DNA of 64,000 nucleotides. Source: Hymenopus coronatus. Its lineage: Eukaryota; Arthropoda; Insecta; Mantodea; Hymenopodidae. The notes under the pieces are model-generated. The model did no database searches. It saw only the letters and a list, made by a program, of their open reading frames with translations, and was not told where the DNA came from. Location: positions 32,535,509-32,599,508 of the forward strand of contig CM060886.1 of NCBI GenBank assembly GCA_030762935.1, in the 5' to 3' direction. Made by a program: the position numbers and the translations under genes. Shown here one piece after another: positions 22,896 to 33,396 of this stretch. The stretch's first letter is position 1, and every line of letters begins with the position of its first letter.

Positions 22896-23961
22896 AACGA
22901 TTTTGATTAAAATACCGTATACTAAAGATATTTATATGGTAAATAAAGTGTATATCTTGGATATTCTGAAAATAGGCTCTAAAGACCTCTTTATTCCGAA
23001 TGAATTATGCTGAATATTGCGTACGTAAACTGGTGAGAGAGAGAGAGAGAGCGAGAGAGCGAGAGCGAGAGAGCGAGAGAGCGAGAGCGAGAGAGCGAGA
23101 GAGCGAGAGAGCGCGAGAGCGCGAGAGGGAGAGGGAGAGGGAGAGGGGGAGGGGGAGGGGGAGGGGGAGGTGGAGGGGGAGGGGGGGGAGGGAGAGGGAG
23201 AGGGAGAGGGAGCGGGAGCGGGAGCGGGAGCGAGAGCGAGAGCGAGAGGGAGAGGGAGAGGGAGAGGGAGAGAGAGAGCGAGAGCGCGAGAGAGCGAGAG
23301 AGCGAGAGAGCGAGAGCGCGAGAGCGCGAGAGCGCGAGAGAGCGAGAGAGCGAGAGCGAGAGCGAGAGAGCGAGAGAGCGAGAGAGCGAGAGAGGGAGAG
23401 AGGGAGAGGGAGAGGGAGAGGGAGAGGGAGAGGGGGGAGAGGGAGAGGGAGAGGGAGAGGGAGAGAGCGAGAGCGAGAGCGAGAGCGAGAGCGAGAGCGA
23501 GAGCGAGAGCGAGAGGGAGAGGGAGAGGGAGAGAGAGAGGGAGAGGGAGAGGGAGAGAGAGAGGGAGAGGGAGAGAGAGAGACAGAAATTTGCTACACAA
23601 AAACTCTAGATCACGTTAAAATACACAATGTATGTCTTAAACATTATTTTTTCGTTCAATTGGCCAGTTCTGAGATATTCCTTGTTATTTGTTTCAGATT
23701 TAAAATACTTAAACTTTTCTCACACGGAAAGTTATAAGATCCTGGCCTTGCATAGAAACGGATTTCAACCACATAGTGACTATAGTTTTAGCCTAGTGTA
23801 TTCCTTCCCTTATTTTCCTTCTACTTACAATTAATCAAGTAATTTAGAAAATGTCTGCTAATGTTTATCTCGATTTTCATAAATTAGGTAGAAGAATATG
23901 CTCTTTAACAATAATTTGTCACAGCGATGTAGCGAAAGTCATGTGAAGGGAGCACATCGGA
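22896..23961 (-). repeat. HER15, 3' part missing, expanded by a GA satellite
   Basis: Begins mid-element at AACGATTTTGATTAAAATAC, without the 3' hairpin, CA tract and G-rich box, and ends at the family 5' end (GAGCACATCGGA). The normal TAAGAGATAGAC segment is replaced by the GA-rich satellite 23035-23585. The 5' portion is a third, more diverged module type. Confidence 0.85.
23035..23585 (+). repeat. 551-bp G/A-rich satellite
   Basis: Mosaic of (GA)n, (GAGAGC)n, (GAGCGC)n, (GGGAGA)n and (GGGGGA)n blocks, with almost no T on this strand. Both strands are open in several frames only because of composition (Arg-Glu or Ser-Leu repeats), so these are not genes. The long purine strand could form triplex or other non-B DNA. 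Confidence 0.96.
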
Positions 23962-23994
23962 TTTTTTTCTTGGTCATGCAAATCTAATGGAACT

Positions 23995-24275
23995 TCAAGG
24001 CCATAACAAAGCGACCAGGTAAAGCTATTTTTAAATATTTGACTATTTCTTTACGCTAGTGTGCTCCCGTGTTTCTCTGAACCTATAACAAAATATAAAA
24101 TGAAACAATCCCTGCTAATGATTATGTAGATTAGCATGAAGTAGATAGAAGAATAAGTGTTTGTAAGAATAGTTATTGGAGGACAGATAATGTCGTATAA
24201 ATACATGAGCAGATGCTTTTGTAAGAATTATAGCTGTGGAATAAGTAGAAAAAGTCATGTAAACTCATGTGTTTA
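23995..24275 (-). repeat. old HER 5' fragment
   Basis: Diverged minus-strand match to the family 5' part: GACTATTTCTTTACGCTAGT, CTGCTAATGATTATGTAGAT, TTAGCATGAAGTAGATAGAA and AGAAAAAGTCATGTAAACTC. Only the 5' third is recognisable. Confidence 0.6.
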
Positions 24276-24632
24276 ATTTTTAAACCTACGTATTTGTTTT
24301 CAAATATACACTTCAGAATTTATGAAATGAGCTGGGAAATGTTAGTTTCGTTACCTTTATGCAGTTGATTTTAAATCTAAAGCCGTAAGTGCGGAGAGAA
24401 TATCTGAGTGGGCACCGAACTCATTATATGCAATTTAATTTAAAGAGATTCAGTTTAATCACTATAGAAAGCACTTATGACATCAATATGATAGGATGAA
24501 ATACATATATTTGAATATGTTTCATCAAACACAGCCCGAAATATCGGCTTTCGTAATTACCGAACCTGAATAACCAACTTGTTCTATTTAACCTATAATG
24601 CTGCTGTTCAGTCTTTGAAGTGCAGGTGTGGC
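24276..24632. other. no gene seen
   Basis: AT-rich up to the SINE G target duplication. CAGCCCGAAATATCGGCTTT (24532-24551) contains a small CCGAAATATCGG palindrome. Confidence 0.45.
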
Positions 24633-24644
24633 CCACCCAATCTG

Positions 24645-24993
24645 CAATAATAACAATAATAACTCCTTGGCACGACAGCTCACAAATAACCTTGGCCTAT
24701 TGCCCGGCGCCACGTCCCCTCACAGACGTCATGGATGGGGTGCAGTATTGGAGGTTGAGACGTGGTCAGAGCCTCTACACCCCTCCCCGGCCGGTTAATG
24801 CGGTCCTCGTGACCTGGACCCGCTAATTTTCCATCAAGCAGCTTCTCAATTGGCCCCCCAGGGACCTCACGAGGATGAATGCACCCCGGAACAGGTCTTC
24901 CAGCGGGGGAAAAATCCCCACGCCGGTACCAGGAATCAAATTCAGGCCTCTCTCTTGGAAAGCAGCTGCGTTACTACCACTCTAAGGAGACGA
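24645..24993 (-). mobile_element. SINE G copy with 12-bp target duplication
   Basis: Minus-strand tRNA-like head (TCTCCTTAGAGTGGTAGTAA ... TTTGATTCCTGG as B box), a GC-rich body with CGTGGGGATTTTTCCCCCGC, and a simple (TTA/TTG)n tail at the low-coordinate end. The whole is flanked by CCACCCAATCTG at 24633-24644 and 24994-25005. It is the most GC-rich segment in this part of the window. Confidence 0.85.
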
Positions 24994-25124
24994 CCACCCA
25001 ATCTGGAATATATGTATAAAAACGGTCCCCATTTCCTCACATCGCATTAGTGTTTTTCACGCTGTAAAGTTTTCACCTTTAGGTAACCAACTTTGATTCC
25101 TCTCAACTAGTTCTTCATAAAAAA

Positions 25125-25825
25125 TCTGATGTGTACCATTCACATGACTTTCTCCATATCCCTGCAACAAATAATTCTTAAAACGCTTATACTTCTATTT
25201 ACTTTATGCTAATCAGACAAAAATAGCAGAAATAGTCTAATTACTCGCTTCCTTGTAAGTAGAAGCGAAATAAGGGACAACCGTAGGTTAAAGTGATAGT
25301 CAAAAGCTGGTTGCTATGTCAATAAAGTTCCTTTGTCTATATGGATAGGAGTTGACAAGTTCCTGTATGAGAAAAGTATACGTTTTTCATAGCAGAAACC
25401 AAAAATAAGGAATGTCACAAAAATGACGAACTCCACGAAAAAATGTATATGACATAAATTGTGTGTTTTAATGTGCTCTACTTTTTTGCATAGTAAATTT
25501 TTGTTCATCTCTTACGGTTTAGCAGCTATTCAAAATTTAGTAAAATTCATCCAGAATAAACTACTCTTCAGAGGCTATTCCCAGAAAATTCAAGATATAC
25601 ATTTTATTTGTCAGGTAAATGTGTTTAATATACGAAATTTTAATCAAAATCGTTAGAGTTATTTTTGAGAAAATCAAAATTTTCGAAAAAAGTTCCATGT
25701 AAAGGGTAGTTGGGGGTGCGGGAATTTTTCTCAAAATCTTCGTGTCGCATCCCTGGAAGATACTTAACTTAAATACCAATTTTGGTATTTTACCGACTTT
25801 TCGTTTTTGAGTTATCGTGTTCACA

Positions 25826-25867
<42 letters not shown>

Positions 25868-26005
25868 CCTTTTTGTGAAAATGCTTTATTTGGACATTGG
25901 GGACCCTAAAACATATATTTCCGGTGAAATCTCGGTATCGAACTTTTTGGAGGAATGCAATACTTTCTCTATACACTATGTACATAGTGCGTATGGAGAA
26001 AGTAA
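25125..26005 (+). repeat. HER16, full length, module A
   Basis: Starts TCTGATGTGTACCATTCACA and ends TATGGAGAAAGTAA. It carries a long CA run at about 25826-25864. This copy, HER19 and HER39 share specific variants (GTCACAAAAATGACGAACTCC), suggesting a recent sub-branch. Confidence 0.92.
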
Positions 26006-26366
26006 AAAATTGATGTGAAATGTTGTATATCTTCTCTATGAAGGTATTTTGCCAGGATACAGTTGGAGCATTATTACCTGGGTTTTCTGCGCGATTTGGT
26101 TTGGTGACTGGTGTCGCGTACGGAAGCAGCAGCAGCTATGGTAAACGATCACCACTATGACATCATACGCTCCTTTTGGAGTTGAAACGCATAGCAAGTA
26201 CGCTTGCATTGGTTACAAGAGGAATGTCATTAACACTAAATAAGATGTAAGATGCCATTCTCTACTTCCACGCAACAGCGGTTTCTAAAACGGGAACTGA
26301 GTGGGCATGGTTTTGTTCTTAGACGTTACCGAGGTATTTACATAATCTTATTTTTCATTTATGCTT
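26006..26366. other. no gene seen
   Basis: Mixed-GC sequence (for example GGTGTCGCGTACGGAAGCAG) without recognised coding or repeat similarity. Confidence 0.45.
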
Positions 26367-26521
26367 TTACCTTCTCTAGCACGTATGTAGAAGGCACATA
26401 GTGGATAGAGAATGTATTGTATTCCACCCAAAAAGTCGATACCAAGATTTCACCAGAAATACATTTTTAGGCTCCCCTGAATTAAAAAATACAGAAAAAC
26501 ACATTTTTAGAAAAAGGTATA

Positions 26522-28005
26522 TACAGGCTGTTTCAAAAATACGGGGCATAATTTCAGGTATGTATTTCCCACATGAAGACAATCAAAATAGTTCATCATA
26601 ACATGTGTCCGGAAATGCTTCATTTCCGAGTTATGGCCTTCACAACATTGGAATTCACTGGAACGTTTTTCTTTCCGCAGGTCTTTGCCGTCAAAGGAGA
26701 CATTAGGAGGGCGCTCTGATAGTTCATTCTGAGGAAGGTTACATTCAGTGTTCTTTAGGCGTTAAGACTGTGCGACATGTATTCAAATCAAGAGCTGGCA
26801 GAGATACACTTCATGTACGGTAAGGCGGACGGCAATGCTGCGCTGGCTCGTCGTTTGTACCAGGAGAGGTACCCACAGCGACAATGTCCAGATCGGAAGG
26901 CATTTGTACGTCTCCATTCCCGTCTGTGCGAGTATGGAACATTCACCTCTCCTGGTTTGGGAAGGGGACGACCAAGATCTACAACTCCAGAAGTGCAGGA
27001 GGAGATTCTGGAAGCTGTGGACAGGACTCCTTCTATCAGCACACGACGGTTAGCGTTGTAAGTCAATGTTCCTCATACGACTGTCTGGAGACTGTTGAAC
27101 GAGTATCAATTGTATCCTTATCATTTGCAACGTGTACAGGCCCTGTCACCAGCAGATTACCCTGCACGAGTTAGGTTCTGTCAGTGGTTCTTGCAGCAGT
27201 GTGGTGTAAATCCGAACTTTTCTGGCCGTCGTATTATTTACAGATGAAGCATAGTTCACAAGAAATGGCATAACAAATTTCCACAATCAGCATGTATGGT
27301 CGCATGAAAACCCACGTGCAACTGTTGTATCTCATCACCAGGTGCGGTTCTCCCTCAACATGTGGACCGGTATCATTGGTGATCGATTAGTTGGACCCCG
27401 TGTACTTGTAAACAGACTTACGGGGCAGGCGTACACAAACTTCCTGGAAAACACCATACCTGTGACGTTTTCGAAGACACTCCACTGATTAATCATTAAC
27501 ACATTCAGTTCTTGCATGATGGCGCTCCTGCACACGGCTCGCCGGTACTTGGATCGAAGGTTTCCTGATCGATGGATAGGTAGAGGTGGCCCAATTGCTT
27601 GGCCTCTACGCTCACCTGATCTGAACCCTCTCGATTCCTACTTGTGGGGCCACTTAAAATCATTGGTTTATTCGTCTCCGGTGCCGGATTTGGAATCCCT
27701 TCGGAATCGAATTGTGGCAAGTTTTGAGGACATACGCAATACTCCTGGAGTTTGGGATCGTGTTCGCAGGTCAATGAGACATCGATGTGAGGTCTGTATT
27801 CAAGCAGGAGGTGGAAATTTTGAACATCTTCTGTAATGACAACAACCTGTGGAAAGAAAAACGTTCCAGTGAATTTTAATGTTGTGATGGTCATAACTCG
27901 GAAATGAAGCATTTCCGGACACATGTTATAATGAACTAATTTGATTGTCTACATGTGCGAAATACATACCTGAAATTATGCCCCGTATTTTTTAAACACC
28001 TGTAT
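26522..28005 (+). mobile_element. Tc1/mariner-superfamily element with about 160-bp TIRs
   Basis: Ends TACAGGCTGTTTCAAAAATA and, inverted, TACAGGTGTTTAAAAAATAC, with inverted similarity continuing about 160 bp inward (through GGAAATGCTTCATTTCCGAG to AACGTTTTTCTTTCC). It is flanked by TA at 26520-26521 and 28006-28007, the standard Tc1/mariner target duplication. Long TIRs plus one transposase gene define a complete-length but inactive copy inserted in HER17. Confidence 0.92.
26777..27836 (+). pseudogene. transposase (DUF4817-type N-terminus, DDE_3-like core), broken
   Basis: The intact N-terminal part (26777-27058) begins MYSNQELAEIHFMYGKADGN and contains the helix-turn-helix region typical of DUF4817, then GRGRPRSTTPEVQEEILEAV. 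A stop at 27059 interrupts RRLAL-VNVPHTTVWRLLNE. Reading continues through LQRVQALSPADYPARVRFCQ, with a frame change near 27220, then TDEA with a stop at 27248 next to the first catalytic Asp (FTDE). A second frame break near 27530 splits LHDGAP from HTARRYL, the second Asp. The last part (to 27836) contains RSPDLNPLDSYLWGHLKSLV, with Asp as the third catalytic residue, about 38 residues after the second by my count. Expected length is about 350 residues. At least two stops and two frameshifts make it inactive. Confidence 0.88.
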
Positions 28006-28029
28006 ATGTATGTCTGTATAAGAGTGTGT

Positions 28030-28068
<39 letters not shown>

Positions 28069-29038
28069 CGCGCGTGCGTATGTAGATGGCAGAACTGAAT
28101 AAAGAAGAGGCCCTTACTTGGTATTTAAATAGAGTATATTCCAAGATTTTCAAGAATATACTCCTACCTCAAATACCTTTAGTTTGAACTTATTTCTAAA
28201 AGTTTGATTTTCTTAAAATGCCTCAAACAATTCTGATTAAAATACCCTATATTTAAGATATTTTATGACAAACGACATATTGCATATCTTGAATTACCTG
28301 GGAATAATCTCTGAAGACCTCTTCATTCTGAATAACTTTTGTATAACTGGTAAACCATAAGGGATATACAAAACTCTTACTGCACATTAATAGTAAAAAA
28401 TAACACAATATATGTAATATATATGTTTTTTAGGGTAAACCGTAGCCGAGATATTCTTTGTTATTGGTTGCAATTTTAAGCTACTTAAACTTCTCTCAAA
28501 CGGGAAGCCATATTTTTTTCATCTCTCTTTATTTGTGTTTTCTCATTTTCCATCTGCGTACATGGAAGCAAGTAATTAGACCTTTAATCTCTCTTTTCTA
28601 ATGCCCAATAATTCAACAAAAATCCTGTTTTTAAGAAACTTAATTACAGGTGTATTAATTAACTTTGTTACTTAACTAAACCTTTAAAAGAAAATTTTTA
28701 AGCCCAAATAAAAAAATAAAAAATGTAAAGATAAAGGTAAAAATCTCCTCCATGCTAAGTATACTAGCTTATCATATCGATCAATGAAAAGTGCAAAAGC
28801 AATTTTATGAAAAGGGGAATTATAATAAGATTATTTCATGTTCTATTTTTTATAAAATAAAATATTTCATAAAGATTGGTTTTATATATAAAATCTTTTT
28901 TTAAAATTAATAAATTTAAAGGCAATCAATGTTATTAGACTCATTTGCTAATATTTATCTCAATTAGCACGATGAAAATGTTTATGAATAGTTTTTTTGG
29001 TAATAGGAGACACTACCATGTGAATGGAGCACATCAGA

Positions 29039-29734
29039 TTTTTATTATTTATATTATATTGCCATATATTATACAAATTGTATTATTTCGGCAGGGTAGG
29101 CATTTATGGCTTTTAATCTACAAGCCCCTCACAAACCGTACCAATGCATTCGTTACACTATTAGCTTTCACCCGCGGCTTCATCTGCGACCATATTGGTT
29201 GAATTGTAGTGGCATTTTGTGGTATTTAAAACCACCTCAAGGACTCCAATATCTTAAGATTGCAACTGGGTTTTCTTCTATTTTGATTGCTGAAAAAATG
29301 CCTGGAGGATTTTTGTTTTATTTTAGAAAACTATTCAGCCCAAAGGTTAAATATAAAACATAATCCAATATCTCATGAACGCAATGTGGACTATCACCAT
29401 TTAAATGATTTGTCCCTGCACTTTCGTAAATGTGCAATCTGTTCAGAATCGAAGTTGTTATGTCGATGTGGCAGGTTTTCTTTTAAATAAGAAATGGATA
29501 AAAATTTCTACAGACCAGTAAAAAGTAGCTATTTATAAAATTACAGTAATTCAGTGTAAAGAAACATTTAAAATTTCATTATATCGTGCTAACAAACTCT
29601 ACTGGTATTGATAATTCCAGTTCTGGAATGAGAATATATTGGAGCTGTAAAAGAAGTGTACAAAGAAACCCATGACGTCTGGTTAAGATTGCTATAGAGT
29701 GAAGAAATCTGGTTCTACATATAAGCTATTCTTA
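29039..29734. other. no gene seen
   Basis: AT-rich except for TTCACCCGCGGCTTCATCTG at about 29168-29187, a motif type often met in arthropod repeat 3' ends; I cannot assign it to a family. The 85-codon frames here have no family signature. Confidence 0.45.
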
Positions 29735-30562
29735 AAAGACGTTATTCTTTTATCTACATGGTGCTAAACGAGATAATTATTAGCAGAATTGACATTATTA
29801 TTTGCTTCCTTGTAAGTAGAAGGGTATAAGGGAATGCACTAAACTAAAGCGATAGTCAGATATTTTAAATTATTTGATACAAATGTTAAACTATTGAAGT
29901 TCAATTCGCTTCAGTAAAATAAGAGAATGTGTCTTTCCTTCTGAAAAATATACATAACTCAAAATTGTAGCCAATAACAAGGATTATCGGGAAAATGGTC
30001 AACTTTATATAAATTACATATATTAAGATATCTATATTTTTATGTAATAAGTTTTGTCTATCTCTTTCGGTTTACCACTCATTTATTTAAAATACAGCAA
30101 AATTCATCGAGAATAAAAGGATCTTCACAGCCTATTTCCAAAAAATTAAAAATATTAATTTTATTTGTAATGTAAATAACTTTAATATACGGTATTTTAA
30201 TTACAATAAAAATCGTGAGTCATGCTTGAGAAATAAAAATGTTCGAAAATTTCCATTTTAAGGATAGGTTTGCGGTGGGAGGATTTTTTTTGGGGGGGAG
30301 AGATTGTGCCACAATCTCGGAAGATAATAAACTTCAATACCAACTTTGGTATTTTACAGTCTTTTCTTTTGTGAGCTCTGCACAGACACACAAACACACA
30401 CAAACACATAGATACTTACCTTTTTCTAAAATTGATTTTTTATTAATCAGGAGGTCTCAAAGCATGTATTTCCGGTGAAATCTCGCTATCAAATTTTTGG
30501 GTGGAGTGTAATACCTGCCTTTTCTATACACTATGTAAATAGAACGAGTAGAAAAAGTATTA
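29735..30562 (+). repeat. HER18, diverged, 5' end unclear
   Basis: The body is recognisable from TCTACATGGTGCTAAACGAG through CCTTGTAAGTAGAAGGG, the ATTTTTTTTGGGGGGGAGAG box, a CAAACACACACAAACACA tract, TTTCCGGTGAAATCTCGCTA and TTCTATACACTATGTAAATA to AGAAAAAGTATTAA. It is a distinct, older branch; the first about 60 bases cannot be aligned confidently. Confidence 0.8.
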
Positions 30563-30942
30563 ACCGTTGTTATGACTCAGAATGTCCTTATAATAAAGCA
30601 CAGAAATTTATGCTTTATTACAAAGTATATTATGCTCCTCTTGTTTCAAACATTTAAAGGTAGCCATCCAAAGATGACATTACTTCTACTACTAAGAACT
30701 AGTAGGTCTTATCAGAAAACAAAACAGTATAAAACTGTAAACATCAAGTTATTTGCTGATCAACAGAAAATTGTCGGAATAAAAGATCTCACTTTAATAT
30801 TCACATTTAGGTATAAAACAGAAGATATTTGAACAAAATGCTAGACTAAAGCATTATCAGACGCCTAAGCTTTACACTATTCAAATCGAATGAGTGGTTT
30901 CCGAGTTTATAGCTAAGAACATTTATCTTTACATATTAATAC
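30563..30942. other. no gene seen
   Basis: AT-rich, no recognised feature. Confidence 0.5.
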
Positions 30943-30944
30943 TA

Positions 30945-31866
30945 CGAGGGCTGTTCAATAAAGAATGATCACAATTTTTTTTGACAACGTACCTTTACTC
31001 CTCCTCATAATTTTGATGGTCCTTCTCAAAATAGTCTCCCATAAATGCGATGCACTTGTCCCAGCGTTTCTGCCAGTCTTCAAAGACATGCTGTAAACCA
31101 TTTTTTGAGAGATCCTTCAAAATCGCCTCCGCAGCCTTCACCACTGCTTCCGATGGTGGATAATGCCTCCCACGAAGACGTTTCTTCAAGTTAGGGAATA
31201 GAAAAAAGTCACATGGGGCTACATCCGGACTCTAGGGAGGGTGAGGGATGCACTTCACGTAGATTTTTGCAAGATATTCAGCAACAACATTGGCAGTATG
31301 CGGCCGCGCATTATCTTGGTGCAGCATCACGCCTGCTTCACGGAAATGTGGTATTTTGCGCCTGATATGGACTTGCAATTTTTTCAGGACATCCCTGAAG
31401 TATTGTCCAGTTACTGATGTGTGTGCATGTACAACATGATGATAAACCATTTCATGAATATCAAAGAATGAGATGACCATAACTGGAGCACCGGGTTCAT
31501 CTTCCTCTGAAATTGATTGTCTCCCCTCTTTAAACATTTTAAACCACCTTCGAGCTGTGCTGTAGGGAAGAACAGACTCTCCATAGGCCTCCTGTAACAT
31601 TGTATAGGCCTCAATTGAAGATTGGTTGAGACGAAAGCAGAATTTCATATTGTTCCTCGCGCGTTAGCTTCATTGTAGCGGTAGGCGATACTGAACATGT
31701 CTGAACTTGCCTGGTTCTCACAGGCGGGAACCAGGAGTACCAACAATGAAATTACTACGGCGTGTTTGTTTCACATTAAGCTAACAGAATATAATAAGAT
31801 TGAATTTTAGTACGAAAAACTATGACCGCAATAAAATTATGATCATTCTTTATTGAACATCCCTCG
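30945..31866 (-). mobile_element. internally deleted mariner, 922 bp
   Basis: Ends CGAGGGCTGTTCAATAAAGA and, inverted, CGAGGGATGTTCAATAAAGA; about 28 bp match at both ends. TA flanks both sides (30943-30944 and 31867-31868). A full mariner is usually about 1.3 kb, so roughly 0.35 kb has been lost. The transposase remnant lies on the minus strand. Confidence 0.92.
30995..31648 (-). pseudogene. mariner transposase with internal deletion and stop
   Basis: Minus-strand reading begins MKFCFRLNQSSIEAYTMLQE with the helix-turn-helix segment YSTARRWFKMFKEGRQSI. After SEEDEPGAP it jumps to VMVISFFDIHEMVYHHVVHA. The whole stretch holding the second DNA-binding part and the first catalytic Asp (the xDETW block) is therefore absent, a loss of roughly 110-120 codons. 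LHQDNARPHTANVVAEYLAK supplies the second Asp. A stop at 31229-31231 replaces the Tyr of the usual PPYSPD motif. After it, SPDVAPCDFFLFPNLKKRLR holds the third Asp, 34 residues from the second, as in DD34D mariners. The C-terminus ends GDYFEKDHQNYEEE. It cannot make active enzyme. Confidence 0.93.
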
Positions 31867-32260
31867 TATATTATATGGTATTATATTATGTATAATTATA
31901 TTAGCATTCTATATTAAATAATATTGCATTTGATAATTATTTCTTTTGTAATTAATTGACGTCCTTTAACGCGGTAAGTTATATCCAAAATGAATGATAT
32001 CCGTGAAATAAGTTCATTTGAGCCCGTGGTCTATGAAGCATAAATTTACTCAACATTCTTCTTTTCAGGATTAGGGAAAACCTCGGAAAAAGCATCACCC
32101 TAACCGAGATCCGAACTCGGGACCCTTTGAATGTGTGGCAGACACGCTATCCCCTCATTACAGAGATGAGGAATGCAATATACCATTCGCATTCTACATA
32201 TAATAGATACAATTACTTCTACTAGGTATATTATATATTTCACTATAGAGTATTACATTA
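31867..32260 (-). other. AT-rich spacer containing a SINE D fragment
   Basis: About 200 bp of AT-rich DNA, followed at 32066-32165 by a minus-strand SINE D fragment: head GGGGATAGCGTGTCTGCCAC, B box GAGTTCGGATCTCGGTTAGG, and TTTTCCGAGGTTTTCCCTAA. The fragment matches the intact SINE D at 18844. No poly(A) tail is seen. Confidence 0.75.
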
Positions 32261-33137
32261 TTACTTTCTCCATACGTACTATGTACATAGTGTATAGAGA
32301 AAGTATTGCACTCCACCAAAAATTCGATACCGAGATTTCATCGGAAATATATGTTTTAGGGTCCCCAATATCCAAAAAACGCATTTACACAAAAAGGTCC
32401 GTGTGTGTGTCTGTGTGTCCGTGTGTCCCTGTGTCTGTGAACACGATAACTCAAAAACGAAAAGTCGGTAAAATACCAAACTTGGTATTTAAGTTTAGTA
32501 TCTTTCAGAGATGCGACACGAAGATTTTGAGAAAAATCCCCCACCCCCAACTACCCTTTACATGGAACTTTTTTCGAAAATTTTGATTTTCTCAAAAATG
32601 GCTCTAACGATTTTGATTAACATTTCGGATATTAAACATATTTACCTGACAAATGAAATGTATATCTTGAATTTTCTGGGAATAGCCTCTGAAGAGTAGT
32701 TTATTCTGGATGAATTTTACTAAATTTTGAATAACTGCTAAACCGTAAGAGATGGACAAAAACTTACCACACAAACAATGTAGAGCACATTAAAACACAA
32801 AATTTATGTTATATACATTTTTTTCGTGGAGTTCGTCGTTTTTGTGACATTCCTTATTTTTGGTTTCTGCTATGAAAAACGTATACTTTTCTCATACTGG
32901 AACTTGTCAACTCCTATCCATAAAAACAAAGGAACTTCATTGACATAGCAACCAGCTTTTGACTATCACTTTAATCTACGGTTGTCCCTTATTTCGCTTC
33001 TACTTACAAGGATGCGAGTAATAAGACTATTTCTGCTAATTTTTTCTGATTAGCATAAAGTAAATAGAAGTATAAGCTTGTTAAGAATTATTTGTTGCAG
33101 GGATATGGAGAAAGTCATGTGAATGGTACACATCAGA
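32261..33137 (-). repeat. HER19, full length, module A
   Basis: From TTACTTTCTCCATACGTACT to GGTACACATCAGA, with an intact terminal palindrome, CA/TG tract, G-rich box and A module. It is very close to HER16 by shared variants. Confidence 0.92.
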
Positions 33138-33245
33138 TTTTTTTTTTCACCAAAATTCTACGAAGCATTTTCTTAAGAGTGCTCCTCTATTAAAACATGA
33201 GGCAATTCGTATGTAATGTTAAACATCGACAGTTTGGTCATATAT

Positions 33246-33366
33246 TTACTTTCTCTACACGACTAAGTACATAGTGTATAGAGAAGGTATTGTATTGCAC
33301 TCAAAATTCAGTACCGAGATTTCGCCGGAAATATATGTTTTGGGATCCTCTGAATCCAAAAACTTA
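33246..33366 (-). repeat. HER20, 3'-terminal fragment (tandem duplicate)
   Basis: Only the 3' 120 bases of the family: palindrome (TTACTTTCTCTACACGACTA), GTACCGAGATTTCGCCGG and TCTGAATCCAAAAA. The unit plus its left flank (33213-33362) is repeated at 33363-33511, so this arose by local tandem duplication of HER21's end, not by a new insertion. Confidence 0.88.
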
Positions 33367-33396
33367 ATGTAAAACTTCGTCAGTTTGGTCATATTT

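Larger units (their letters stand above)
26367..29038 (-). repeat. HER17, interrupted by a transposon and an AT-rich insert
   Basis: The 3' end begins TTACCTTCTCTAGCACGTAT at 26367 and continues to AGAAAAAGGTA, then resumes at 28008 in the TG-tract (GTGTGTGATTGTG...). The body continues to TAAGTAATTAGACC at about 28580, and the 5' end is at 28925-29038 (CATGTGAATGGAGCACATCAGA). Between about 28585 and 28925 lies about 340 bp of AT-rich sequence foreign to the family. The transposon 26522-28005 sits in the position of the CCGTGTGTG tract. Confidence 0.85.

Noticed and set aside
22932..23737. Long open frames (up to 245 codons) of Arg-Glu or Ser-Leu repeats on both strands
   Set aside because: They are created by the G/A-rich satellite; open frames occur on both strands and have no complex sequence.
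26777..27174. Overlapping frames at 26788, 26835 and 26884 beside the transposase N-terminus
   Set aside because: Shadow frames of the transposase coding region on other frames or strand.
27505..27924. 139-codon minus-strand frame
   Set aside because: Antisense to the transposase C-terminal half.
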